Assembly: GCA_037951165.1 (NCBI GenBank) | Contig: JBBDHG010000014.1 | Location: forward strand, 23,581,001 to 23,645,000 | Reading direction: 5' to 3' | Source of the DNA: Lophius americanus | Taxonomy: Eukaryota > Chordata > Actinopteri > Lophiiformes > Lophiidae | Length of the DNA: 64,000 bases | Position numbers and translations under genes: made by a program | The notes under the pieces: model-generated | What the model was told of the DNA's origin: nothing | The model's database searches: none | The model's input: only the letters and a program-made list of their open reading frames with translations | Part shown: in pieces, positions 25,022 to 36,710 of the stretch | Layout of the letters: each line of letters starts with the position of its first letter | Numbering within the stretch: position 1 is the first letter of the stretch

Positions 25022-25600
25022 ACTAAGCCTATGCTGTTGTCCTTCCCCCCCCCCCCCCCCCCCCCCCCAAAAGTCCCCAGTCCCCTGCGTTGTACAAGCA
25101 ATCTTTCAATTTAACTCCTCTCATCAAATGTGAAGTTATGTCAACATCATTTTTTACCTAACCCTTGGGAGTAAAATATCAACAATTAGACTGAAATATG
25201 ACATATACAAGATAGATCTTCTCGATCCATTCATATGCACAGAATCTGGACTAAATTGGAACAACGGTTAGAAAGTTGTGTCCGAAAAAAAGTAATTGTG
25301 TTTAAAAAAGTGCTCCCTTCTGAGTAAATTATGTACTATTACAGTAAAACATGATGTACACAGGACAGAGCTCCTGGAGCCAATTCATATGCACTAAATC
25401 TGGAATAAATCATATCCAGGTTGAAAGAATTTTGTCCGAAAACTTTTTGAGATAAAGCTCCCCAAAGTGTCAGGAATATGCAACCAACCTTTCCCAAATC
25501 AATCCAGTTCTTCCTTGCACTAAGCTCTTTGGGGGTAAAAAATTTGAAAATGATCCATGAAATGCATTTCGAGGAGTACGGCGGTGGCGGCGGTGTCCTG
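25022..25600 (-). mobile_element. family X repeat, copy 8, with poly-C tract
   Basis: Minus-strand copy with two internal modules (cores GATAGATCTTCTCGATCC and GACAGAGCTCCTGGAGCC, each followed by a CATATGCAC/TCTGGA block). The hairpin half GCTGTTGTCC at 25032 is followed not by GACAGC but by 24 consecutive C (25045-25068), after which normal family sequence resumes (AAAAGTCCCC). The other end stops inside the GGCGGTGGCGGCGG segment, so the terminus is missing. Confidence 0.8.
25045..25068. repeat. poly-C homopolymer
   Basis: 24 C in a row inside family X copy 8. It could be an expanded C-rich piece of the terminal region or an assembly artefact. Confidence 0.9.
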
Positions 25601-27640
25601 AAGGGACATTTATTAGCAAATGAGCCATTATCTATGTCTGTTCAACCATGAACATATGTATCTCAGTTTGTACATGAGGTGGGCGGGGCTTACAAGAACT
25701 GGGTGGGACTAATAAGGTTAATAAATTAAGTCATTTGCCATGTCAGGTCAAGTAGCTATATGTGTTATTCATAGGAAAATATTTCCAGAGCAGGCTCAGA
25801 ATTAAGATATAAATCAATGTTTTTGATAGAAAATGCAGAATTTGTGAAGAATAAAATTTAGCAACTAATTTTTTTTTATCAACTTCAATAATGAACTTCA
25901 GTTACCTTCTTAATGACATTATAATTATAGACATTGACATGTTTAATTGGGATGATACTCACACACTCATTACAACTGAATACTCAGTCAACCTTTAATT
26001 TATGTCTTCAATGAGAAATACTTTTTCATTTATGAAACTGGATGAAAATTTAAAGAAAATACATGAATGTTTTCTATAGGAACACACATTGTGATTTCAG
26101 GATTCATTCCTCAGTGCTCTTCCTTTCCATGTGGGCAGATCCGATGCAATGGTTCCGCTCAGCAAACAGGAGATAGTATTTGACATTTAGTCCAGGGAAT
26201 TGCAGTGTGAAGGTTACCATAGGAATTTTTAAGGCCTGTGTCACGTCTGATGTCTTTCTCTTTAATAAGCCATACATTTGAGTTGAAAGGCATGTTCTCT
26301 CTTGTAGTTAGATATCAGCGTGTTTCTCTCTCACCGGACTGGCAAATTGCTTTAGGGCTGCAGAAAACCAGCAACCAAGAGATGCTACAGTTACAAAGCT
26401 TAATCTTTTGTAATCTAGGGTTAATGTTGCCTTTATTTCAGGCGAGTAGTTTAACTATACCAATGACTTTATGATTAATTAACAATTTCTTGATACATTT
26501 AAACAGAGCTTAAAGACTTAGGCTGAATTCTCAATTGTTCACTCAGTCTTTGTGGCTTCTAGAGGCTTATTCTGCTGAGAAAAAAAATATCTCCTTGGCA
26601 CCACATGACTATTATAGAAAATAAAGAAAATAATATCTTTCACTTCAATCATTGGGGTTAGGTAAATTTGGTAGAGGCTGTGACAAATACAAATGCAAGA
26701 GTAATAATAGAGGTTTTCCTGTCTGTTTGGCGCAGCCCACAACAAAGGCCTCAATCAGAAACGACAAAGCAGTTGTTCTTCTCCAGTTTTCCTGCCACTT
26801 ATTCAACCACTTCACAAAAAGTAGTGATTCCTCCATCTGAGTTATGTTTGTATTACTGATACTATTCGCTTGTTTCTTTTTATTTTCATTGTTATTATCA
26901 CTCATTTCAAAGTGAAAAAACATTTCAATCAATTTTTTGATGGTACGAGTACTGCAAATTCTTATAAGGTATATCTATTTTCATAGAAATATAGATAAAG
27001 CATATAAAATAATCTCCAATATTTTCTTTTGAAATGAATACAGTCCATGGAAATTGGAACATTTTCAAACATTTTTGTGTCTAAAGCAATTGGTGTGTGT
27101 AAAACACCTTTGTTGTACTTTCTCAGAATTTTATTTGAATATATCATTTAAATCAGTATCCCGGTGTTTTATTTTTGAAGCAATGTGTGGTGCTTCACCA
27201 AGCAGCTCGCTCAACAAGTTCAAAACAAAATCAAGATGTTTTTACGCTTGAAAAAGTTAAAATCTATTTATTTATCTATCTATTGTACTATATATAAATA
27301 ATGCAAAAATAAGTAGGGCATCAGTCTTTTCAAAAAAGAGTTCAGCAGTAAAAGTTATTGTACAGTATCTTTCCTGTATCCCATCAGTCATAAAATTATA
27401 ACCTCTAAAAGTTGAAGGGAATAACCTTGATTATCTAGTTACAATGCCACCTGTCAGTACTTGGGATATATGAGGCAGCAAGTGAAAATTCTTCCTCCAG
27501 GTTTATGTCTTTGAAGCAGGAAAGTGGGAAAGCAAAAGGATCTCAGTGACTTTGACAAGAGTAAGATTTTAACGGCTAGATGATTGGATCAGAGCATCTC
27601 CAAGTTCTTATTGGGTGTTCCTAGTTTGCATTGGCCAATG
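25601..27640. other. no gene recognised
   Basis: AT-rich sequence with chance frames of up to 95 codons on both strands around 26.6-26.9 kb. They overlap in all frames and show no domains. Confidence 0.55.
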
Positions 27641-27659
27641 AAGGATAGTAAAGGACAGG

Positions 27660-28020
27660 TTTATTGACGCCCAAGGCTCATTGATACATTTGGAGAGTGA
27701 AGGCTAACCTGTGACGTCTGATCCACAGGAGCTTCTGTGGCACATTTTGTCGTACAAGTTAATGCTTGTTCAGACAGTAAGGTGCCAGAACATACTGTCC
27801 ATTGCAAGAAGCACCTACATGAGCATATGAGCATCAAAACTGGACCATGGCAGCCTGGTCTGTAGAATGACGTTTTATTTTACATCAAATAGACGGCAGA
27901 TTCATTTGCACAGTTCACCTGGGCAAGAAAAGGCACTAGGGTGCGCTATGGAAGTGGAAGGTGAGGGAGACAGTGTGATGCTTTGGGCAGTGTTCTGCTG
28001 CAAACCAAATACACCCCTTC
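27660..28020 (+). pseudogene. Tc1/mariner-type transposase remnant
   Basis: Decayed central part of a Tc1-type DDE transposase. Readable pieces in order: KVPEHTVH (about 27780), a stretch equivalent to the region of the first catalytic Asp in which the W-S-D-E-S motif itself has been lost by small deletions, then FTWARKG, and DSVMLWAVFCCK (about 27970-28010), which matches the conserved SVMLWAMF block of a common fish Tc1 lineage. Stops and frameshifts are frequent. The C-terminal half with the second Asp and the Glu is absent; LINE sequence begins directly after it. Confidence 0.7.
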
Positions 28021-28029
28021 AATTTAACA

Positions 28030-28515
28030 TTATTCCCTCAAGGCACAAACTCCATATTCGCTCCCATGACCACATTAATCCTGTCATCCAAAACCTCCAC
28101 TGGTTCCCCATTACACAACGTATCCAAATCAAACTCCTTCTCCAAACCCACAAAGCCTTCCATGACCAGGCACCCTGCTACCTCACGGACCTCATCCAAC
28201 CTCACAATCCTTCCCCTTGCCTCCGCTCCCCTGATGCCAACTACCTTTGCTGCCTCCTTCCTCTGGAACTCCCTACCCAAGCACATCAGAGACTGCACTG
28301 ACCCCTCCATGTTCAAATCACAGCTCAAGACTTAACTAACTTAACTAATGTTTAATAAATGTGTGATTCCTTATCTGTTGTGATTTGAAACACTTGTGAT
28401 TTTGTTTTTTGTCTAATCTAAATTCCTGTTTTATCATGTTATTTTACTCTGCATCTGTAAAGCCACTTTGAGTATTTATAAAAAAGCGCTCTATAAATGA
28501 AATGTGTTACTATAA
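28030..28515 (+). pseudogene. LINE reverse transcriptase C-terminal fragment and 3' UTR
   Basis: Encodes HINPVIQNLHWFPITQRIQI and KAFHDQAPCYLTDLI, the conserved C-terminal piece of fish LINE reverse transcriptases (HITPVL..LHWLPV...KALH..AP.YL). After one frameshift near 28240 comes LWNSLPKHIRDC...FKSQLKT with a stop at about 28333-28335. The 3' UTR follows with GCCACTTTGAGTATTTATAA and AAAGCGCTCTATAAATGAAA, ending in a TTATAATTATA-like simple repeat. The copy is heavily 5'-truncated. Clade not certain. Confidence 0.75.
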
Positions 28516-29524
28516 TTATAATTATATAATAATTATAATCCAATCAAAAATCTGTAGAAAGTGCTGGACCAAAAAGCCTGATGCATGGAGGTTTCTGCTA
28601 ATAAGGCGTTTGTGACTGATATCACAGACAAATAAAATCGTTTAGCAAACAAGCATCACTGTTTCTCACTGTATCTGATCCCTGCACTGTAGTTTTGGAT
28701 CGCTGTTTCCTTTTTTTTTCTTGAATGTTTTCCTTACTTACAAAGAGCCAACTTTCAAATCAAATTGCAGAGTAAAACATCGAAATGTAAATCTAATGGG
28801 ATGCTCCTTTCAAAATCAAAGCCTGATAATGCGGTGCTTCTTTAAAACTCTCGTAAGACGTATATGGAGAGTGGCGAGGTGACGCATAAGTCAAAAATGA
28901 TGGCAAATATTAAACAAAGTTTGTTGTGTCTTTCAGAAAGTGGATATATTGCAAGTCTTTAAACAAGCACAAGCAGAATAACCACCCACCTACCCCATTG
29001 ACTGTATAATAACAAATACCCAACTGGAAAACTGGTTCAATAAAACTTCATAAGGCTTTACAAAATGCCTTTCTGTTTTCTTTGAAACAAGCCAATTTGG
29101 TGTGCTTTTGGCAGACGTATATAGACAGAGGCACAGTTAGACTGCAGACAAAATGAAACCAAGCTGAGTAAGTGTGTTCTTCTCTCTTCCTCATTAAGTG
29201 GGATATATTTGGCAGAAAGAGTTGTGTGAATGTATCTTTGGATAAAGTAATTTAAACTTGAGAGAAAACTGTCAAAGTAATCTAGTTTTCTTTCTTTGAA
29301 CAAAATTAAGTACAACTTACTTTACTAATTTGTTTTTAAGTTCTGACGAATTTAACAAGAAGACAAATTTATTCCTACTAAAGATTTACCCAAATGTAAT
29401 TCACTTTGAAAGCAGACATAGAAGTATTTACAGCGTAGTGTTATGCACCCAACATGGTAAATCTCTATAGCTGGCTATAAAATCGTATGATTTGATCATT
29501 CTGGGTATAATTGTTGCCTGTCAA
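28516..29524. other. no gene recognised
   Basis: AT-rich spacer; an 85-codon minus frame at 29058 has no motif. Confidence 0.5.
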
Positions 29525-29580
29525 CCAATAGAATAAAATAGAATACAATAGAATAAAACAAACTCTATTGTAATTCAAGT
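29525..29580 (-). repeat. AATAGAATA-type LINE tail
   Basis: Repeated AATAGAATA(A/C)AATAG units followed by CTCTATTGTAATTCAAG. This is the reverse complement of a retroposon end of the form ACAATA...TATTCTATTCTATT. Confidence 0.5.
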
Positions 29581-29959
29581 GTTACAGCAGCTCCAATATT
29601 TATAAAACGACAGCGGTGGTTAAGAAAAATAGAATGAAATAGATAAAGTGCAAAATACTTGTTAAGGGTCAATTTCAATGTTTACTGTCTCTAAAAACAT
29701 GGATAACATTCTTTTTAAGCTAAATTTGTGTATGACTTTTTCTAACTTTATGGCAAACATGAAATTAACCAAAAAAAATTTAAAACTATAGAAAAAAAAA
29801 TTGTTCTATAAAACCCTGATTTCTATCTCGTTTTTGTTGTGTTGATTGGGCAAACATAACTTTGATAATTCATGCAACATCGGGTCGGGGACAACCTTAT
29901 AATAAGAGCTGCACAGACAGTCCTCTAAACCATTTCTCTTTGTATTTGTACCTCAACTA

Positions 29960-31725
29960 AACATTTTGAAAATGACCAACAGACAGAGGAAAAGATTTGC
30001 TGCCACTGAGGTTCTGTCACAGATCTTTCAGGATGGAAGTGATATATAGTGATATAGACGAGAATGTGTCTGAGACAGAGGATAATGTTGCAGAGGACTC
30101 TGATTATGCGGCACCCTCCTCTGATGAGATTGAAGCCAGTGATATTTGACATTCTGACCCTCCTGTGGTCTCTCAAACACAAATAAACCCCATTGTCATA
30201 TGTCAACCACCAAGAACTAACATGACATCCAAAAACAGAAAGCTGATATGGTCCGGATCTCCAGTTACAAGACAGGGTAGACTGACCGCAGCTAATGTCA
30301 TCAAAATGGTTACAGGCCCCACCAGATATGCTAGCAGTCATATGCAAGACATACAATCTGCATTTGAACTCTTTATAACACCATCAATCCAAAACGATAT
30401 TCTTGAGATGACAAACATAGAGGGGAGGCGTGTGTATGGTGACAAGTGGAAAGAGCTGGATGTGACCCACTTGCAATCGTACTTTGGGTTGCTTATTTTG
30501 GCAGGAGTGTACAAATCAAAAGGTGAAGCAACAGAAAGCCTTTGGAATGCTGACACCGGTAGGGCAATTGTTTCCAGCCACAATGTCTCTGGAAACGTTC
30601 CATGTTTTCTCCCGCATCATGCGCTTTGATGACAGGGAAACTAGGCCGCTTCAATAAGAGCATGACAAAGTTGCACCTATTAGAGATCTATGGGACAAAT
30701 GGGTCAAGCGGTTGCCCTTCCTTTATAATCCTGCCCCCCATGTGACTGTGGATGAATGTCTGGTTGCATTTTGTGGACGCTGTCCCTACAGACAATACAT
30801 CCCAAGCAAACTGCCAAAATATGGTATCAAAATATGGGCAGCATGTGATGCACAATCCAGCTATGTATGGAATATGCAGGTCTACATAGGAAAATCAGCT
30901 GGGCAAGCACCTGAAAGAAATCAGGGCATGAGGGTGGTCCTAGACATGACTGAAGGACTGAGGGGTCATACCATTCCATTTGACAAATTTTTTACATCCT
31001 ATACCCTTGGTGACGAACTGCTGAAAAGGAAGCTTAATATTTGGGGACAGTAAGAAAAAGCAAGCCAGAGCTTCCCTGTGGGCTTCTTGCAATGAAGGAC
31101 AGGAGAGTTACATCTTCCATGTTTGCCTTCACTGACAAAGCTGCTGTTGCCTCCTACTGCCCAAAGAAAAACAAAAATGTCCTGCTGCTGAGTACCATGC
31201 ACAAAGATGGTGCCTTGAGCAGCAGAGAAGATAGAAAGCCACAAATGGTGCTAGACTACAATGGGACAAAGGGAGGAGTTGACAACTTGGACAAGGTCAC
31301 AGCCACATACAGCTGCCGACGTATGACTGCCCGTTGGCCCCTAGTCATTATTTTTAAACATCATTGATGTGAGTGCGACAATGATTTCCTTCATATGGAG
31401 TGAAACAAACAATGGGTGGAACCATGGAAAACTAGGTCGACGGAGGATTTTCTTGGAGGAGCTTGGTTACGCGCTGTTGAGACCTCACATCGAGAGAAGA
31501 GAGCGCTTTCCCAGATCACCAGCAGCTGCCTCTGTTGTAAAGGAGATTCAAAAGGAGACACACACCCCAACTACTCCAGTGCGTCCAACAGCAGACAGAA
31601 AATGTAGCAGGTGTGAGGTCTGTACCATCAAAAATTATTCTAAAACCAGCTCCACATGTGTGAAATGCAAGAAGTACATCTGCAAAGAGCACACACACAA
31701 TCTATGCACATCATGTGCACAGTAG
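29960..31725 (+). pseudogene. piggyBac-like transposase B (PGBD4-like), nearly full length
   Basis: Transposase of the piggyBac superfamily, distinct from copy A. The putative start ATG is at 29972, followed by an acidic N-terminus (DENVSETEDN, SSDEIEASD). The DDE core follows: TNIEGRRVYG.KWKELD and YFGLLILAGV (about 30410-30510), MSLETFHVFSRIMRFDD (about 30583-30630), RDLWDKW. First catalytic Asp at 30751-30753 (HVTVDECL), second at 30982-30984 (FDKFFTS), third at 31281-31283 (GTKGGVDNLD): all three are intact. The C-terminus is a Cys/His finger (CSRCEVC...CVKCKKYICKEH...CTSC), stop 31723-31725. Lesions: 10-bp duplication at 30041-30050 that shifts the frame, stops at 30147 and 30655, frameshifts near 30566, 31037 and 31357. 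Not functional as it stands, but little eroded compared with A and C. Confidence 0.9.
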
Positions 31726-32430
31726 TGCAGATGTACAAGCCCAAAGATCTGCCTGTGTGTGAAGCCTTCTGGCCTTTGAACTCGTCTGAATGACTGCACC
31801 TACCTTGGAATGACTCATCTGAAAGAAGAATTGATGCCTGTGGGTGCCTAGTTATTATTATTAGTTGAGCTGTTATGTTATTTTATATGAAAACTCAATT
31901 CTGGTGAGTAATTTACATTTTATTGATGTTTCTTCAGTATTGTTATAAATGTCGGGTTACTTGTTGATGTTTTGAATGGTTTTATGAACCTAAACATTTG
32001 AAATGTTTGCCATTTTTCACATTATTTCCTGGGGTCAAATAGACCCCCAAGATAATAAATGTTACTTTTCTCGATAATACGTGTGTGTTTCTTTCCAAAT
32101 GTTATTTTTTGTTTTTAATGACCACCTAAAATCAACATAGAGCCCTGCAAACACCAAAACATAATTTGTTTTCATTTTAGGTCAATGAATGAGATAGTAC
32201 AGTGATTTGCATAATTCGCAATAGTCATATACAATCAATACTAGTTGTATATGGGGAGGTTGGGAGCAGTCATGTATTATTTAATGGGCTATAAAGATGG
32301 TCAGTAGAAAAGCCTAAAGTAGCTGAGAGAGAAACTTGGTTAAGTCTTTCAGTTAAAATCATTTTCATCATCATCAAAGTTGTAAGTTTAGTTGAACATA
32401 ATAGGAGGGTTAAGTTACATCAACATAAAA
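31726..32430. other. 3' flank of piggyBac B with short palindrome
   Basis: Untranslated tail of element B. Around 32032-32049 a near-perfect palindrome (GGGGTCAAATAGACCCC) stands out; such GGGGTC/GACCCC palindromes occur near the ends of some fish piggyBac-like elements. The terminal TTAA boundary itself was not located. Confidence 0.4.
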
Positions 32431-32448
32431 TGTGTGTGTATATCATAC

Positions 32449-32476
32449 ACACATACATACATACAGTACACGTATG

Positions 32477-32513
<37 letters not shown>
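32449..32513. repeat. (CATA)n and (TA)n microsatellites
   Basis: ACATACATACATAC at about 32449-32463, then GTATATG and an uninterrupted TA tract to 32513. Confidence 0.9.
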
Positions 32514-32516
<3 letters not shown>

Positions 32517-35500
32517 ATAAAAATAATATGTTTTTATTGAAATGTCTATGTCTCATCAGCTCATGTCATGGTAAGTTCAGTCAGAAAGACTATCTTCCCA
32601 CACACTTGTATTGCAGTAATGCTCATACCACTGTTGCATCAATTCATATCAGCTGCGCTCAATCAGGCAGCCTCATTCATCCAATCACTGTGGTTGAACC
32701 ATCACCAACCGCCGCTGTTTATAAATATTAGTCTCCGCATTCATCTAGTTCCTGCTTGCTGATGGGTCACGCAACCTCCATCTCCCCAACTCCATTTAGA
32801 CCTCGAAAATCCATCAGGACCATCTTTCATCAGCCTCAGCAGAGTCATCATCCACCGCCGCCATTGCCCAGACTCCAAAAGGGGGATATTCCATGCCACT
32901 GCTCAGGAAAGAGAACCTTCGTTATTAATCTTCTCGAAGAGTCTGAGAGCAAAGACTTTCTAATGGACAAATTATCACACATCATCGGTTGAAATTCATC
33001 TTTCCTTCATTCTCTGTCTTATCTGATTGAACTGGAAGGCTATTCAACCCTGAGATTTTTCAAACATACGTCAGCAAAAGCGTTGTTCCACAGCATAAAG
33101 GTCCAGTACATATAAAGTACATGGATGTTAGTTCTGTCATGTAGTCATGATTTTTTCTTTTTTTCATGGCCCCTTCTATCATAATCTCCACTTAAGAGAC
33201 CGAGCACCGTATGCTTTCTCATAGTCTAATGTTCACACACATTTTCATCTGTTGGAATAAAACATTTATCTTTTCTTCAATCTCACTCTTCTCAATGAAA
33301 TGTTTTTAGTGTTCGCAGTGAAATTGTTATGTGCAGGCATATATCGATTCACTCTTCTCACTGAATCACAAGCCGGAACCTTATTTTACTGATCGATGCA
33401 TCCTCGAAGCTTAGGACAATAGTCTAATCGCCTTAACATTATTGAATTCAGAAAACCAATATAAAAAATGTGCTTCTCTTCAGAGAGGAAAATGGAAACA
33501 TGAGTGAGACATTTTTTGATCTTCACTTGCCATGGTGGGCTGATAGCGCAGCTTGCAGTTTTTCAGCAGTAGCTCAGTGGTATGGTAGATTTGAGTGCTC
33601 CTTTTCCTTATTGTCTAAAAGGTTTCCTTGAATGTAGATCAAATAAATGTACACATTCAGAACAAGGTTGCTTCATACAAGCTGACTCACATAAGGAATT
33701 CTAATTCCTCATCATCTAATTAGTTACACACATGAATGGACGAACACGATTCCCACGGTCACTCTCTATGTATCTAGCGATAGCACAGTCAGGGGAAGGG
33801 CTTGGCAGAATCAATGGGGAAAGAAAACCCTTTTGAGCTTGATTCTAGTCAAGCTACATAAATAGTTAAGGAATCATGTTAGTGATAAAAAATAACATTC
33901 ACACCATCTTGATTTCAATGGAGTAACCTTGTTATGTGCTATGTGTGATCCACGTGATGGTCGACGTTATTGTATCTTAACTATAGGTGAGTAGAGTGCA
34001 CATATTATACAGACAATACTTCCATAATGATGATTATGTTTAGAAAGACACAATCTGCTCCAAAAGGTCAGGAAGTTGTTTGTGCCGAACAGCCTTGAAA
34101 TCAGGCGAAGAATTACAAACATGGCTTGAGCATCAAATTGTTCTATTCTCCTACTAAAGTTCATTTGTCACATTAACATTTATGTTCACAGGAAGTACCC
34201 GATAATGTAAGGAAGGGGTTTTCCAGAAAATCTGTTTCTTTTACAGCCGGTAAAACACGGTTTTACGCTTCAAATATTGATTTTTTTTTGCTTTAAACAT
34301 TTACTTAAATGTCTAAAGAATCTAGAAATCAATTAAAGGAGTGCTTATTTATCTGTGACTTCTTTTTTTCTACTGTGATAGAATATGTGTAAATGGATAA
34401 TTAAGAAAAATGTAATGTAATCTGAGAGTAAGCCACAAATTTGCAAGTCATTAGCAATTCCCAAGTCCCTGTGGTGAAAATCAGGAACGTCAAGACATTC
34501 ATCCATAAGTCTCGCAGTAGGATGTTCTAATGACCGACACAACACTTCACATTTAAGAAGAAGAATAGAAAAGAATGGGAATTTTGAAATTCAGCTTTCC
34601 GTTGCACCCGCTCCAACGTTTGTAAAGTGACAATAAAAAACAATAAAGACATGTAAAACATGCAAAGATCTATACATACACAAGTAGACATGCATTGAAT
34701 AAAGCTAAATAAGATATAAATGTGGCAAAAGAGTCCAAAAAAACAGATACAAATGAAAATAATCCAGTGCAGTTGTGCGATTTAAGAACGTGTAGTTATA
34801 CTGAGGCGGATGAATGATCGAAGAGTTCTGGTTTTCAGACACGACACAGATTTACAGTTGGTTAAATTAGTTTTTTTTTAAAACAGTCGTCATCAAAAGT
34901 TGAATTTGTTTTAAATATAACTCAAATGAAAACTGTATTTCTAATTATATAAAATAATAATTATACATAAAAATTCAATTACTGACATGATTTCAAACCC
35001 TGAAAAAAACTGTATATTGAGTAGATTGAAAAATGCCACTCCAAAAACACCTCTGTGCCTTCTTATCCTATGATGGCCCGTTTCATGTTGGCCGGGGCAG
35101 GAACGTTCTGGATATAATGGAGGCAGATATCTTCTTCAGATAGGTCCTGCTCTGGTCCCTGGATGATCTGCTACCAGTTATAACATCATCACACCTACTG
35201 GGAGGTGGCTGATAGACCTACTGGTGGAAGACTGGAAAGCTTCCTCCTCGTTTTATTGTCTCTGAGTTGCCTTGAAATGATTTGATCCATTTCTGTTCTG
35301 ACAAACACAGTTATCCGCTCCCCTATAGAAAGTTAATCTAGCTCACCCACCAGTCAATCTCTCTCTCTCTTTATCTTTCTCTCAGGCCTTGCCACATCAG
35401 CTCTTTGGAGAACAAGGAAAAAGCGTGTGACGGGTGAGAGGTCAGAGGATTTGGTTCTGATGCTGAGTGGGCTGCTGGCGGCTCGACTCAAGATGGAAGT

Positions 35501-35556
35501 CGAATTTTACAGACTGTCGGAAAAATGCGAATGCTTTGGTTCGGAATTAAAGGTTA
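32514..35556. other. no gene recognised
   Basis: Mostly AT-rich. A slightly GC-richer stretch (32690-32995) includes a 78-codon plus-strand frame with a His/Pro-rich middle, unidentified. 34600-34860 has the A-rich look of a retroposon tail, but I cannot place it. Confidence 0.45.
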
Positions 35557-36028
35557 TTATATCCCTGAAATGTTGGATGTCATGGAATAATCAAAACTGC
35601 CGCCGCGTCCGCTTCCTACACAGATCATTCATGTTGTGGCGATAATTCAAAAACTATTCCAGGGATCATTTTAAAATTTTATATCCACAAAGGAACTACT
35701 GCAAGGAAGAAGTGAATGTTTTTGTCAAATATTGGTTGTATATTTCCAACTTTTATCTCACCGTTTTTGGGCCATCATTTCTTAACCGTTGATCTGATTT
35801 AGTCCGGACTCAGTGCACATTAATCGATTGGAGGAGGTCTATCTTGAATACATAATATCACTCTACTATATTCTCATAATTTATTAACTAGGGGGAGCTT
35901 TTTGACTTTTTCAGACATAATTTCACATTTAATTGGAGGAGTTCATCAGGGCGCGGTCAAACAACACATGGGGGTTGGGGGACTTTTGGGGATATGCCCT
36001 TGCTGTTTTGGACGACAGCTTAGTCTTT
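35557..36028 (+). mobile_element. family X repeat, copy 9
   Basis: Plus-strand copy with both ends: terminus TTATATCCCTGAAATGTTGG, GC segment CTGCCGCCGCGTCCGCTTCC, one internal module (GATTGGAGGAGGTCTATCTT, TAGGGGGAGCTTTTTGAC), then GGGACTTTTGGGGATATGCC and hairpin GCTGTTTTGGACGACAGC at 36002-36019. Confidence 0.8.
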
Positions 36029-36505
36029 GTTTATTTCTTTATTATTTCTTTGTTTTTTATGACTCAAGAGGAACTGCTGTTTGAACGAAGGCAAATTTCA
36101 AATAAATGTCCATTGAGAGAAATTCTCTCTCACTCATTGTGATCAAAGTAAACAAACAAATGATCCAGGATCCAATTCAGATGGAGTTAACCACTTTAAT
36201 ATAGAAAGAGCGGCCATTAGAGAAAATGTTTATTAAAAAATCTTTATATCTTATACTCATGGTTGCATTTCCCCAAAATGTCTCATAAGAAGTTCTTCAG
36301 AGTTCCACTAAGATTATAAACTGAAAATGTTCCTAGGTGTGGAGTTGAACTTCAGAGCCATGACTGTAGACTAACTTTATTATCATTTCTCTTTGTAATA
36401 GAAAGGTTAGTATCTGCTCGAAACCACTGAAACTGAAAATGTCCTCATAAGAACAAGATCAGGGCTAAATATTTAAATTGGTTTAAAATACTTCAATGTT
36501 AACTG

Positions 36506-36710
36506 CCACGTGCAACAAGAAGGCTTTTGTTCCAATCGGCCGGCCAGCGGGGACCTTTATATGTGCATTTTACATGTTCTCACTTTATCTGTATGGGTTT
36601 CCTCTGGGTTCACAGCTTCTCTACACAGTCCAAAAGCAGACGCTGTAACCGGTGAGTCTAAATTGCCTGTAGGTGTGAATGTAAATTGTTGTTTGTGAAT
36701 TTGCTCAAAC
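36506..36710 (+). mobile_element. tRNA-derived SINE-like fish repeat
   Basis: Begins with CAACAAGAAGGC...TTGTTCCAATCGGCCGGCCA, a decayed version of the tRNA-like B-box region (GGTTCGAATCC) that opens a very common fish repeat. It continues with the matching body: GGGGACCTTTATATGTGCAT, ACATGTTCTC, GGGTTTCCTCTGGGTTCAC, CACAGTCCAAAAGCA, TCTAAATTGCCTGTAGGTGT. The A-box half is missing. Confidence 0.65.
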
